From contig JAMAHW010000148.1 of NCBI GenBank assembly GCA_023627715.1, forward strand, positions 1-50,128: a stretch of 50,128 bases of DNA, read 5' to 3'. Made by a program: the position numbers and the translations under genes. Each line of letters begins with the position of its first letter. The stretch's first letter is position 1. Source of the DNA: Periconia sp. R9002 (taxonomy: Eukaryota > Ascomycota > Dothideomycetes > Pleosporales > Periconiaceae). A model generated the notes under the pieces. It did not search any database and had not been told where the DNA came from. It worked only from the letters and a program-made list of their open reading frames with translations. Below are positions 10,773 to 19,281 of this stretch, piece by piece.

Positions 10773-12819
10773 ATGGCTACCAACAACAACAGCAACACCA
10801 GCATTGCAGATCTCCAGAGCGCTTGCGCACACATCCATTCCTGGCTTGATGCCTGCAACTCCCAACATACATGTCAACCCGATCTGACGCAGGAGGAGAA
10901 TCATGAGCAAGCACCCGACTGGGTCATAGACGTGACGCAGAATTGCATTGTACGTGGTAAAGATGCCGATAAATACATAGCATTGAGCTATGTGTGGCAG
11001 ACCACAAAACCTAGCGAGGGCCAAGACTCGGTCGGGGAGCCGAACCGACCGATGCTCTCCCACCGTCACTTGGGGGATTTCCAACAACCTGGGTTTCTGC
11101 AGCATAATTCGAATGTCCGTCTGCCCTGCATCATCAGCGACGCGATGCAGCTTGTTCGTGCGCTCCGACTGCGCTATCTCTGGGTTGACTCCTTATGTCT
11201 TGTGCAGGATGCAGAGGATACACGTGAAAAAGTGGAAAGAATGGATCGGGTATATGCAGGTGCCTATTTTACACTTGTTGCTGCTGTTTCATCGACGTTA
11301 GTGGACTCATTACACTACGTAATTCATCCACATAGTAGAGATATCTGGTCGCTGGTGAAGGATGTACGTGGCTCGGAACGCGAAAAGATGGCTCTCTACG
11401 GGCATCTCCAATATTCGAAATGGGCGACAAGAGGATGGACGTTTCAGGAGCAAGTCCTCTCGAGACGTGCAGTGATTTTTGTTGACGGGTTATTCTTCTG
11501 GGATTGCCAGTGGTGCATCTGGGACACAAAACTTCTGAAACCCAATGATACCCGACAAGTACCTGGTGCCAATCGCTATACGCGGGAGCCTACTTACGGT
11601 AATCCACCCAAAAGTCAAGTAGCGCGGGAAGTCGCCATGTTTAAAAAAGATTTCCGGACGTGGTTCGAGCTGGTCTGTCTCTACAATGGGCGGGACTTGA
11701 CCTATCCCCAGGACGCTCTGCTGGCGTTCTCAGGCATTTTGAATGTTCTCTCTGATGGATTTCCTAAAGGATTTATCGGGGGACTTCCTCTCAATTTTCT
11801 CGATGTTGCATTGCTCTGGCAACCGGGATCAATCGCAGCACGAAGGATTTCTAAACCTGGAGGTTCTTTAATATATCTTCCATCCTGGTCCTCTTTTGGC
11901 TGGAAATGCCCCATTGATCCTCACAGTCTCAGATCTGGACTAGCACATTTGAAATATGGAGATAACGCGGAGCTCGCAGCTAGTTGGCGGACCCGCTCTC
12001 TCTTCGAATGGTCAGTTTCCAAAGTACAATCTTTCCAGACGATGGGCGGCACAGTTTCAACCATGGGTTCTTGTTTGCGGTGTCTCACGACGCGAGCCTT
12101 CTTTGACGTATCTCCTTTGATCAAACATATCCATGGAAGACCGAGTAACCTTGCTTATGGAAGAAGAGGTGAGTTCGTCTATGGTGCCTCTCTTTTGATT
12201 AAAACATCCTCATGGAAGACCAGGTGGACGTGTTAGAAAATCAGGTAAGTAGCCAAGACACACTGGGTAATAGTAAGAGTACAACACACCGGGATGCTGA
12301 TCTCCGGTAGGTTCGTCTCAACTCATGCGGCAGAAGGTGTCCATTATTTCCACCTTCCCCTTGCTTACACACCCCGGAAAAAAGCCCAACGTCTTCTGGG
12401 TTTCGAAGGACAACAAAAAAGTCGGTCTCCTTCGCCAAATGGACTCTACCCCCGTCGCCCCAGGTACTAAGGCTGAACTCATAGCCATATCTTTAGGCTC
12501 AGCCACATACCGTGACCTCTCCAGTGCATACGAGGAATTCCTCGATTATAAAGAGTCGTGTTCACCCTGTCCACCTCTGTTGGACTGGTTTACTGTTCAA
12601 GGAGCGGAATTTCCTGATCAAGGATTCGATGGTAGTCTCAAATGGTACGAGAGGCCATACTACGATGAGGACTTAGCGGTTGATGGGGAAATGGAATTCT
12701 ACAACGTCTTGTGGGTTGAGCAGAAAGGAGATGTTGTCTTTAGGAAGGCCGCAGGCCGTGTGTTAAAGACTGCGTGGGATGCACACTGCGAGGGTCCCGT
12801 CGAGATTAACCTCGCCTAG
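10773..12819 (+). CDS. heterokaryon-incompatibility (HET) domain protein
   Basis: HET motifs appear in order: YIALSYVW, LPCIISDAM..VRALRLRYLWVDSLCL with Q-D-A-x-D after it, ERM..VYAGAYFTLVAA, and RGWTFQEQVLSRR. A downstream region follows (DLTYPQDALLAFSGIL, LIYLPSWSSFGWK), then a C-terminal part that runs into VSKDNKKVGLLRQMDS and ELIAISLGS. HET proteins trigger cell death after fusion of unlike fungal cells. The first exon ends at 12168 and the last begins at 12311. One 142-nt intron would join them in frame. Two ordinary introns (12169-12223, 55 nt; 12245-12310, 66 nt) around a 21-nt microexon (12224-12244) also keep frame and fit local intron sizes better. No lesions are seen, so this is the best-preserved incompatibility gene in the window. 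Confidence 0.85.
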
Positions 12820-13097
12820 GTTTAAATTTATAGGCGTCTTGACAGTTATGGGCAAAGGAAATTAGCCCTATTGTCTTTTCAGATCTGAAGGCGGCCCCTG
12901 CACCCTCGGTCCGACTGTTTTTCCAAATCCCTTTCACCCCCTAAAGTTCATCTATCGCCTTATTACTAGACTACTACGAACCACCTAATGATAAACCACA
13001 CTTAATATTAGTATTCTATTTGTGAAAGTAAGGTAAGCGGCTAGTACTACGTACTGGCTCTCTCTGCTACGAATTGAGCTAGTACGCTTTGCAGGTT

Positions 13098-13476
13098 ATG
13101 CCTTCTCCGTTTCCACCATCACCATCTACCCAAGCAAACCGTCTCTGGCAGCTTGTCGTATACGTTGGCGAACCCTACTGCTTTCTTGTCTGCAGAACCT
13201 ATCGCATTGCCTTGCCCTTATCCCGGGTTGCGAGCCACTTCAGCAGCACTGGTGGCCACGCGTATAGCAGGGCTGACTATGCTCGCCTTGTTGCCGCCTG
13301 GGAAGCAATTTTCCCTCCGTTCTACCCCATTAAGCTTTGCAACGAGGACGACCTCGCCAACTGGAGTCGCCCTCCAACGCCTACCGACACAATCGCGCAG
13401 CTTCCTGTCTACTACGGGTTTCATTGCAGCTACCAAGACCCAGCTACAGGTCAACGATGCCCCACCCTAGGATATA
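13098..13476 (+). pseudogene. OrsD-type protein, subfamily B, N-terminal fragment
   Basis: From MPSPFPPS the frame reads LVVYVGEPYCFLVCRTYRIALPL, HFSSTGGHAYSR and YGFHCSYQDPATGQRCPT. This matches, motif by motif, the two better copies at 15.5 and 32.2 kb (VVYVRHPSHLFLACKTC, GMHCTFRDPVTGTRC). The layout, a degenerate Cys-x2-Cys finger followed by a second Cys pair, is that of the OrsD (DUF3505) family named after the Aspergillus orsellinic-acid cluster. Similarity ends sharply after about 13476, before the His part of the second finger. It is therefore a truncated copy, more diverged than the other two. Confidence 0.65.
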
Positions 13477-13612
13477 TGATTAAATCAAATCAGCCTCGAA
13501 ATGAAATCAACAGGGGTGTTGTTCCCTTTTTGGCTAGAACCCCCGCCACGCGTCGGCGACGCATTCTCTACATCCGCGTCTGCAGTAACGCACCATTCAT
13601 TCTGCTACTCTG

Positions 13613-14338
13613 CTATTGCTGTGTGATCCCGCCTTCCTTATTGAGACGGTGGGAGCGATTGTCAGAGGTCTCCCATGGCCGACGAAAGCCAACATCTTCT
13701 CTCCATGACTTCAGTGGCCCTTCTGCTAACAGTTCCAAGAATTCTGGCGTGATGTCTTCATAAGCAGCCCAGCCATACGGACCATATTCTTGTGGACCCA
13801 TCTTGTCAAACACATCACCCCAGTACTGTTGCTGAAATTTATCACTGATTTTCCCGAACCAGTCTGGGACAAAGGCGTTCTGCAGCAGATGATCGACATC
13901 GAAAGAGTAATAAACGTAATAGGCACCGATGCATGAAGAGTAGTGTTGCGGTAAAAGATGGTGTTGCTGGTCAACAAAAAGCTGCCGCTGTCGTTGCCGG
14001 ACTTCATCTTCTTCCTCCCTGCCGGAATTTCGTCGCATGTCGGCTTCTTGGTCGCTATGTTCTTTTTGCTGGAGGTGGCGCGATCTTGCCACCTTTTCGT
14101 TCAATTGGCAATCAAGCCTATTCAGGTCGCGGTACGCCCAGGACTCTTTTCCTGGCCAGTAGCGGCGTGTGTCAGGCACCCGATGAAGGAAAGTCAACAT
14201 GCCGCAGTCGTTCGTTGTTGTAAGGGAAAGAAGGTGGGCAGGAGTACCATCCGCCGGAATTCGAACACCTAATATAGTGACAGGAGAAGGTGCAGGCGCT
14301 TCTTTCCAACCAAGCAAGGACGCGATTGAAGCGAACAT
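13613..14338 (-). CDS. hypothetical protein
   Basis: The frame from ATG at 14338 encodes 241 residues starting MFASIASLLGWKEAP, with a charged Arg/Gln/Glu-rich middle (EEEDEVRQRQRQ) and an aromatic C-terminal part (YYVYYSFDVDHLL, WFGKISDKFQQQYWGDVF, YGPYGWAAYEDITPEF). I do not recognise the family. The frame is open further upstream without an ATG, so an upstream exon is possible. It lies head-on to the truncated OrsD fragment at 13.1-13.5 kb. The long open frame and non-random composition favour a real gene, but splice signals were not resolved. Confidence 0.45.
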   Translation of the reverse strand: MFASIASLLGWKEAPAPSPVTILGVRIPADGTPAHLLSLTTTNDCGMLTFLHRVPDTRRYWPGKESWAYRDLNRLDCQLNEKVARSRHLQQKEHSDQEADMRRNSGREEEDEVRQRQRQLFVDQQHHLLPQHYSSCIGAYYVYYSFDVDHLLQNAFVPDWFGKISDKFQQQYWGDVFDKMGPQEYGPYGWAAYEDITPEFLELLAEGPLKSWREDVGFRRPWETSDNRSHRLNKEGGITQQ

Positions 14339-15490
14339 ATTGGAAGTTAGTGTAGAGGAACGATTGCAGGATGTCGGAAGTCGCTGAGGCAGAATCGGGA
14401 TGTTGTGGGTCACGTCCTCTTTCGTACGAGGCAGGCGAGGAGGGCCGTGGCCGTGCTGGAAACAGCCAGCCTAGGAAGGCAAATCCGAGCCGCAAGAGCT
14501 GGAAAGTCGCTATGCGCAATCGCTTGGTTAGTATAAGCAGATTGAGAGAGAGCATGAAGAAGAAGACGAAGATGCGTGAAAAGAACGAGAGCAGCGTTTA
14601 GTGCACGGTTTACGGCAAGTAGTACCTGGTAGGCGATGTACGCTCTCGTCCGTACGAAAAACCGGGAAATAAGCGAACCCCCAAATGCGCTACGTCACCT
14701 ATAACTTAACTATATCTAAGAACTACCTTTTCACTATTAAAACAGCACCTTTTAGAACATAATAATAATAATTAGAAATGCTAAAATTACTACTGTGGTC
14801 AATCTGGGTTAATCCGTGGCCCGTGCACTCTCCGCGCAACCGCAGGCAGAACTATCCACATACCCCACGACCTCCTGCCACGGACTTCTCGTCGCATAGC
14901 GCCAGTTGATCTCTTCCGCCTTTTCGCCACCAACACGCACGCTGAAACGGATAGCACTATACATACACTATGACGAGGGAGAGTAATGCGAGGGAAGGCC
15001 ACTCCAATCAGCAGACAGCTTATGGTGACAAGCAACACGAATTGGCGGGGAACCCGTATCTGAGTCCGCTCCCTCTTTGTGTCTTTTAGTCTTGAGCTGT
15101 TTTGGCTGACTAGTCCGCTCCGTATCATTGGCGGGGATAAGGAGCGGTGTGAGATCCTCTTGGCGTGCTAACGTCGGTTCACCCCGCGCGTTTAAACATG
15201 AATATATCACCACAGATGCAGTACCTGTGGTGGCGGGCAGAAGAAAGCCTATGTAGGGTCCACAGCGATCGGATTTTCCGGCACCTCTCCACCGAAGAAT
15301 CTGTGACCTAAGGCGGCGGGGTCGGTAGACTGTTTCGAGTCGTGGCAACGGATAATTCCTGTCACAATCGACGAGCCGTTTGGGACAGCGCAGAGCGTGA
15401 GATTGGTTATCTGATTAGGCATGTCGGCATTAGATCTATATTTGATGTTCCTCCCGCCTCCAGCTTTCGTTCCTGGAAATGATCTTGGTT
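14339..15490. other. intergenic, no secure gene
   Basis: Overlapping minus-strand frames (14172-14555, 14799-15128, 14968-15348) show no known domain. The one at 14555 begins with a hydrophobic stretch (LLRLGFAFLGWLF) and could be a leader exon for the hypothetical gene at 13613-14338, but no splice link was found. Confidence 0.35.
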
Positions 15491-15544
15491 ATTTCATCAT
15501 TAGTCTAAACTGTACTCAGATCTCAGTACAGTTACCGCCCTGGG
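15491..15544. repeat. 54-bp direct repeat, left copy
   Basis: Begins atttcatcattag and ends ttaccgccctggg. It matches 16900-16954 with a handful of substitutions and one indel, in the same orientation. The two copies bracket the left OrsD-B fragment. The OrsD-B reading frame loses similarity exactly where this repeat begins on its 3' side. Confidence 0.8.
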
Positions 15545-16487
15545 TTTTCGGAAAGACCGGTGAGGTATAAAACTGTTCACTTGGTGAAGGGCGAAGACGT
15601 TTACTTCTTGATTTAGGATGGATTGCCGGGCTTGATGGATCAATTCATCAAAAGCTTCTACTAGAGCCTTTAAGCCAGGTTCAGCAGTTGTCGGTGGATC
15701 GAGCAGACGCGCAACAGCACGTAAATCCTGTCCCTCCAAGTACACTGGCCAGCCAGTCTTCTCTAGCCAAGCACTCATGTGTATGGGGTATCGGGCTGAA
15801 GTATTAGGTGTAGCTATCGTCTGCCGAGTGTTGCTGGCGGTATGCAGCGTGTTAAGCTCTGCCTCTAACTGCGCCCAGGTCTTACCTCCAACCACATTAG
15901 GTTGGGTTTGCCTAGTAGATTGGGCCTGCTGCTCCTCCACTTCCACTCAAAGTAACTCCGCCCCAATGCCAGTCAATCGGAGGTGCTGGCAGGGCACGTC
16001 CACCTCCCATGGTCGCTCGTGTATGTCTGTATCAGTAGGGCGATACCCTCGCGAGACAGGATTTACCCATTGATGCTGTGCAGCACAATGCTCGGCAATG
16101 TGTCTATGTTTTCGCTTAATGGTGGTGCATCTAGCGCCGGTTATGGGATCGCGAAATGTACAGTGCAGGCCTTGGTGTACAGGCAGAAACGGGAGGGGTG
16201 GCGGGTAAGGTGGGCGGGTTGGATACGGCCACGCGGCCAGGTCGGTGAAAGTGACAAGAAATACTGGGTGGGAACGGAGGCGTAGCTCGACCCTATGCAT
16301 CTATAAGCTGCTTCACGTCATTCACGCGATATTCATGGCTCCTGGAGGCGCTGAAGTGGGCGGGGATCGTGGCGAGCGGCACTGCCAGCTTGCAGGTCTT
16401 GCATGCAAGAAACAGGTGCGAGGGATGGCGTACGTATACGACGAGATCTTCGAAACGAGTGGCTTTCTGGAGTATGGATGGAGGCAT
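15541..16487 (-). pseudogene. OrsD-type protein, subfamily B, left inverted copy
   Basis: From ATG at 16487 the frame gives MPPSILQKATRFEDLVVYV and a finger-like LACKTC...H segment. One extra base at about 16295 (GCATAGGG instead of GCATGGG) then shifts frame into TFTDLAAWPYPTRPP, GLHCTFRDPITGARCTTIK with H-x4-H, and NPVSRGYRPTD. A TGA in place of a probable Trp codon (about 15947) precedes EVEEQQAQSTRQTQP, SAWLEKTGWPVYLEGQDL, ALVEAFDELIHQARQSI and EVNVFALHQVNSFIPHR. The copy is cut at FRKP by the direct repeat at 15491-15544. Relative to the right copy it keeps about 100 residues that the right copy has lost. The family's function is not established; proteins of this kind are often repeated and subtelomeric (recollection, not checked). 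Confidence 0.75.
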
Positions 16488-16814
16488 AGCGATTAGTTTA
16501 GTTTCAAAGATGGTAAAGAGTCTCGAAAATGCTAAGAAACAAGGGTAGGAATCGAGGGTTAATGATTTGGTTAAAAAATGAGTGTAGAGAAAGGCGTGCT
16601 CGCAATTCAATAGCAAAGGAATAAAGAAAAAGCGATTGACGTTTAATTCAACTAATGAGTTAGTCACAATAAACGAGAGAAACAGGAAGAAATCAAATCG
16701 TTAAAGGGGGTGGCAGGAAGGCAAGCACGGACGCAGCTAATAGCGAAAGGGGGTGCGGTTAGCGTGCACGGGGCATGGAAATAGCAAAGGGGGGTTCTGC
16801 GATTCGGAATAAGT
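15541..16814 (-). repeat. long inverted repeat, left arm (OrsD-B unit with promoter)
   Basis: Inverted relative to 31787-33060. About 320 bp upstream of the start codon is shared, beginning ttattccgaatcgca on the coding strand, and around the start codon more than 200 bp look identical base for base. The arms differ by a roughly 330-bp internal deletion in the right arm and by small indels. Confidence 0.85.
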
Positions 16815-16899
16815 GTGCAGACCTGGGAACCTAACTGCACCGACGTTTGAAGTTTACTTAACTGGGCCTACGTGATATAAACTACGCAGAGGTATAAAT

Positions 16900-16954
16900 A
16901 TTTCATCATTAGCGTAAAACTGCACTCAGATGTCAGTGGAGTTACCGCCATGGG
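16900..16954. repeat. 54-bp direct repeat, right copy
   Basis: Begins atttcatcattagcg and ends ttaccgccatggg; see the left copy at 15491. It lies about 85 bp outside the 5' limit of the left OrsD-B arm. Confidence 0.8.
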
Positions 16955-17626
16955 ATTCTCCATCCCAACGTCCTCTGTGTCTGCAGCAGTGATTTCAACG
17001 TCGCAACACAAGTCTGGTGTGCTGCAACTATGGCGATCGATTGCGCAAGTAATTTAATAATGGGTTTGTACTGAAAATTAATGTAAACGCGTTGATTACT
17101 ATCGCGGTTCGGGCCTCAGAATTTCCTTTTTGAAGATGGGAAAACCTAACGCTAAGCGATATTCGGCCTGGACCGTCGCGTGGAGGTAGAGGACCTACAG
17201 TATTATAGTTCACGAGAGCGAGGTCATATTGGCTGTTCTGGGAAATGCCAAGAAGCGCAACCCCTAACGCTGAACCTATCTTGCCGCGACTTCGTGTCCC
17301 CGTCGCGCCCTTATACGGATCTTTACAGACATGGACCTTAAAAGTCAAATTTTATATCTTGATTTAGTTCTAACCCTGGCCCCAAAACACCTCTTCCATA
17401 CTGGCATTCTCGGCCATAATCCTGCAGCATCATCTGCATAGCCCAGTCAGTTCATTACACGTCACCCATGCATGACACTAAACCCTAAGCGCCAGCCAAT
17501 TTCATTCGAGACCTCGTATTGCTACCCACTCTTAGGCAGCAAGCGGCCCATGATCAGTATTTAACAATCAAACCAGGACTTTTCAATTGCACTCGTCGTG
17601 ATTATCTTTCGGATTATCTGCTCACC
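16955..17626. other. intergenic, upstream of the RNase H-like gene
   Basis: No gene is recognised; a 106-codon minus-strand frame (17028-17348) has no known motif. The start of the RNase H-like gene has a good context (tcaccATGt). Confidence 0.45.
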
Positions 17627-18559
17627 ATGTCTGGCATACCGGTGAATAAGCCAATGATCGCCTACGATGCTCGTGGATTCCCTGTCTGCTTCGACCATCG
17701 TCTTCCTTTATGCGTCATCTGCTGTGTGGACTATCGAGGTTTAGGGCAGCGTGAAGAAGATCAACAAGATAGCGAACGAGTCTTCATTCTTGGAACGGGT
17801 GTTAATCGATTTGTTCCCCAATGGGACGAGCAACTCCTTGGGCCGGCCAACACTCACGAGATCGAAAAAAATTACGATAATCCCCCAAAAGCACTTACCC
17901 CCGACCAACTTAGCCTACACTATTGTGGTGAATGTCAACTCACTTGGCTGAAGGGGAACGAGGGAGTTGAGGCAGTGCAAAGCCACCCATCACACCATAC
18001 CTACCAGCACATTTCTGCTGGCACTAGCCGTTCTCTCATTGTCTTTACAGACGGTGCTTGTCCATCTAACGGTACAACACTCGCAACAAAAGCTTCCGTC
18101 GGCGTTTATTTTGGCTCTGAGTCCAGGTTCAACATTTCAAAACGAATAGAAACCGGAGGCAAATTGACGAACCAAGCTGCAGAGATTACAGCGGCAGCAG
18201 ATGCTTTACGACAAGTGAGGCTAGCTGTCGAGCCCGCCCGTGGTTCCTTGTTAAAAAGCTCAACTCCCCAGCTTAGTGATGACCACTATCGAGATATCAA
18301 AGGCTTCCGCCTCATTGTGGCCACAGACTCAAGCTATATTGTTGAATGTATGACTAAGCATATACAGAAGTGGTCTATAGAGAATGAGATCTATAGGACT
18401 GAGCACGGAAATGTGGTGGAAAACAGCGATGGCTTCATAAAGCTAACCTACTTAGTCCAGGATCTTTCGATGGCGGGTATTCAGGTTGCATGGTACTACG
18501 TGCCGCGGGAGTTCAATGAAGGAGCGAATGGTTTGGCGCAATTAGCGTTTCTGTCGTGA
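17627..18559 (+). CDS. RNase H-like protein with Cys-containing N-terminus
   Basis: 310 residues in a single exon. The N-terminal part carries Cys pairs (CVICCVDY near residue 30 and CGECQLTW near 105) that could bind metal. The C-terminal two-thirds are an RNase H fold: IVFTDGACPSNG (first catalytic Asp), TNQAAEITAAADAL (Glu), LIVATDSSYIVECM with KW downstream (second Asp), and VPREFNEGANGLAQLA at the end. In active RNase H the last block reads A-D-x-L-A; here the Asp is Asn (GANGLA). Substrate cleavage may therefore be impaired. RNase H-like genes of this kind are common in fungal accessory regions, some as domesticated retroelement parts. Start 17627 is the first ATG in a good context; the upstream in-frame stretch looks non-coding. 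Confidence 0.75.
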   Translation: MSGIPVNKPMIAYDARGFPVCFDHRLPLCVICCVDYRGLGQREEDQQDSERVFILGTGVNRFVPQWDEQLLGPANTHEIEKNYDNPPKALTPDQLSLHYCGECQLTWLKGNEGVEAVQSHPSHHTYQHISAGTSRSLIVFTDGACPSNGTTLATKASVGVYFGSESRFNISKRIETGGKLTNQAAEITAAADALRQVRLAVEPARGSLLKSSTPQLSDDHYRDIKGFRLIVATDSSYIVECMTKHIQKWSIENEIYRTEHGNVVENSDGFIKLTYLVQDLSMAGIQVAWYYVPREFNEGANGLAQLAFLS

Positions 18560-18858
18560 TCAGCAGATTGTTCTCGTAGCAGGTAACGACTATACCTGTC
18601 GCAAGCTACCCTATGTAACAAGCCATAATTACAAAAAAGCTTTTGGATATCATATTTTTGAGTTTTCGATCCTGTTCCTAATGCAAAATCATTCCTAAGC
18701 TACCTCTCTAACTACTTATAAACCGACTCGAAGGTGCACTTTCGTGACAATTGCCCCCAAATCGGATCAGCTTCGCACCTATACGTTATTCTAGAACAAC
18801 TTTATAGTTTTGCTAGACCTAGTACTAAGTATACCATCTAGTTATATCCTGCGTTAAA
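18560..18858. other. AT-rich spacer
   Basis: Sequence between the RNase H-like gene and the broken end of the OrsD copy on the opposite strand. It is AT-rich, with no open frame of note and no recognised element. Confidence 0.5.
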
Positions 18859-19278
18859 CTATAAAACTTTGAAGTATCTTTGCAATCCGCCTATGCGGAA
18901 AAAGCTCTGTACCTTAACCATACTATACAACTGGCTCTCATCGCCTACCCAAGCGAGCTGATGGTGCTTTTTACAGTGCCTCCGCATCTCGTCCTTATTG
19001 ATAGTGATGAATCGACATGTTCTGCATTGTAGCCCAGCAAGTGGCTTACCCAGCTGTTCTATCGCCTGCACAGGCTGTTCTGGTAGCTTGATCTTGCCTG
19101 GATCCACCGGTTTAAGGCGACTGAAACAGTCGACTACCTCTCTCCGTGTCGAAGCCTGTACCTTATGATATTTCGACATATGTCTATCAAGGCTTATGAC
19201 TGCGGTATGATGTTGCCTGCATACAAAAACCCCAAAGTCTTCTAGGAAGCAGAATATATCAGCGCAATTGCTCAGTGA
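18859..19278 (-). pseudogene. OrsD-type protein, N-terminal fragment (array copy 0)
   Basis: The open frame runs from just after the stop of copy 1. FLEDFGVFVCRQHHTAV..LDRHMSKYH is a C2H2-like first finger. LKPVDPGKIKLPEQPVQAI follows, then a second finger LQCRTCRFITINKDEMRRHCKKHH and VKVQSFFRIGGLQRYF. This is the complete OrsD (DUF3505) double-finger domain. It ends at RYFKVL plus a stop, after which nothing of the long central and C-terminal parts remains. No ATG precedes the first finger; Met of MSKYHK (19179) lies inside it, so a functional start is absent. The first finger differs from those of copies 1 and 2, so it came from another subfamily A member and not from slippage of the neighbour. 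Confidence 0.75.
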
Positions 19279-19281
19279 TAC

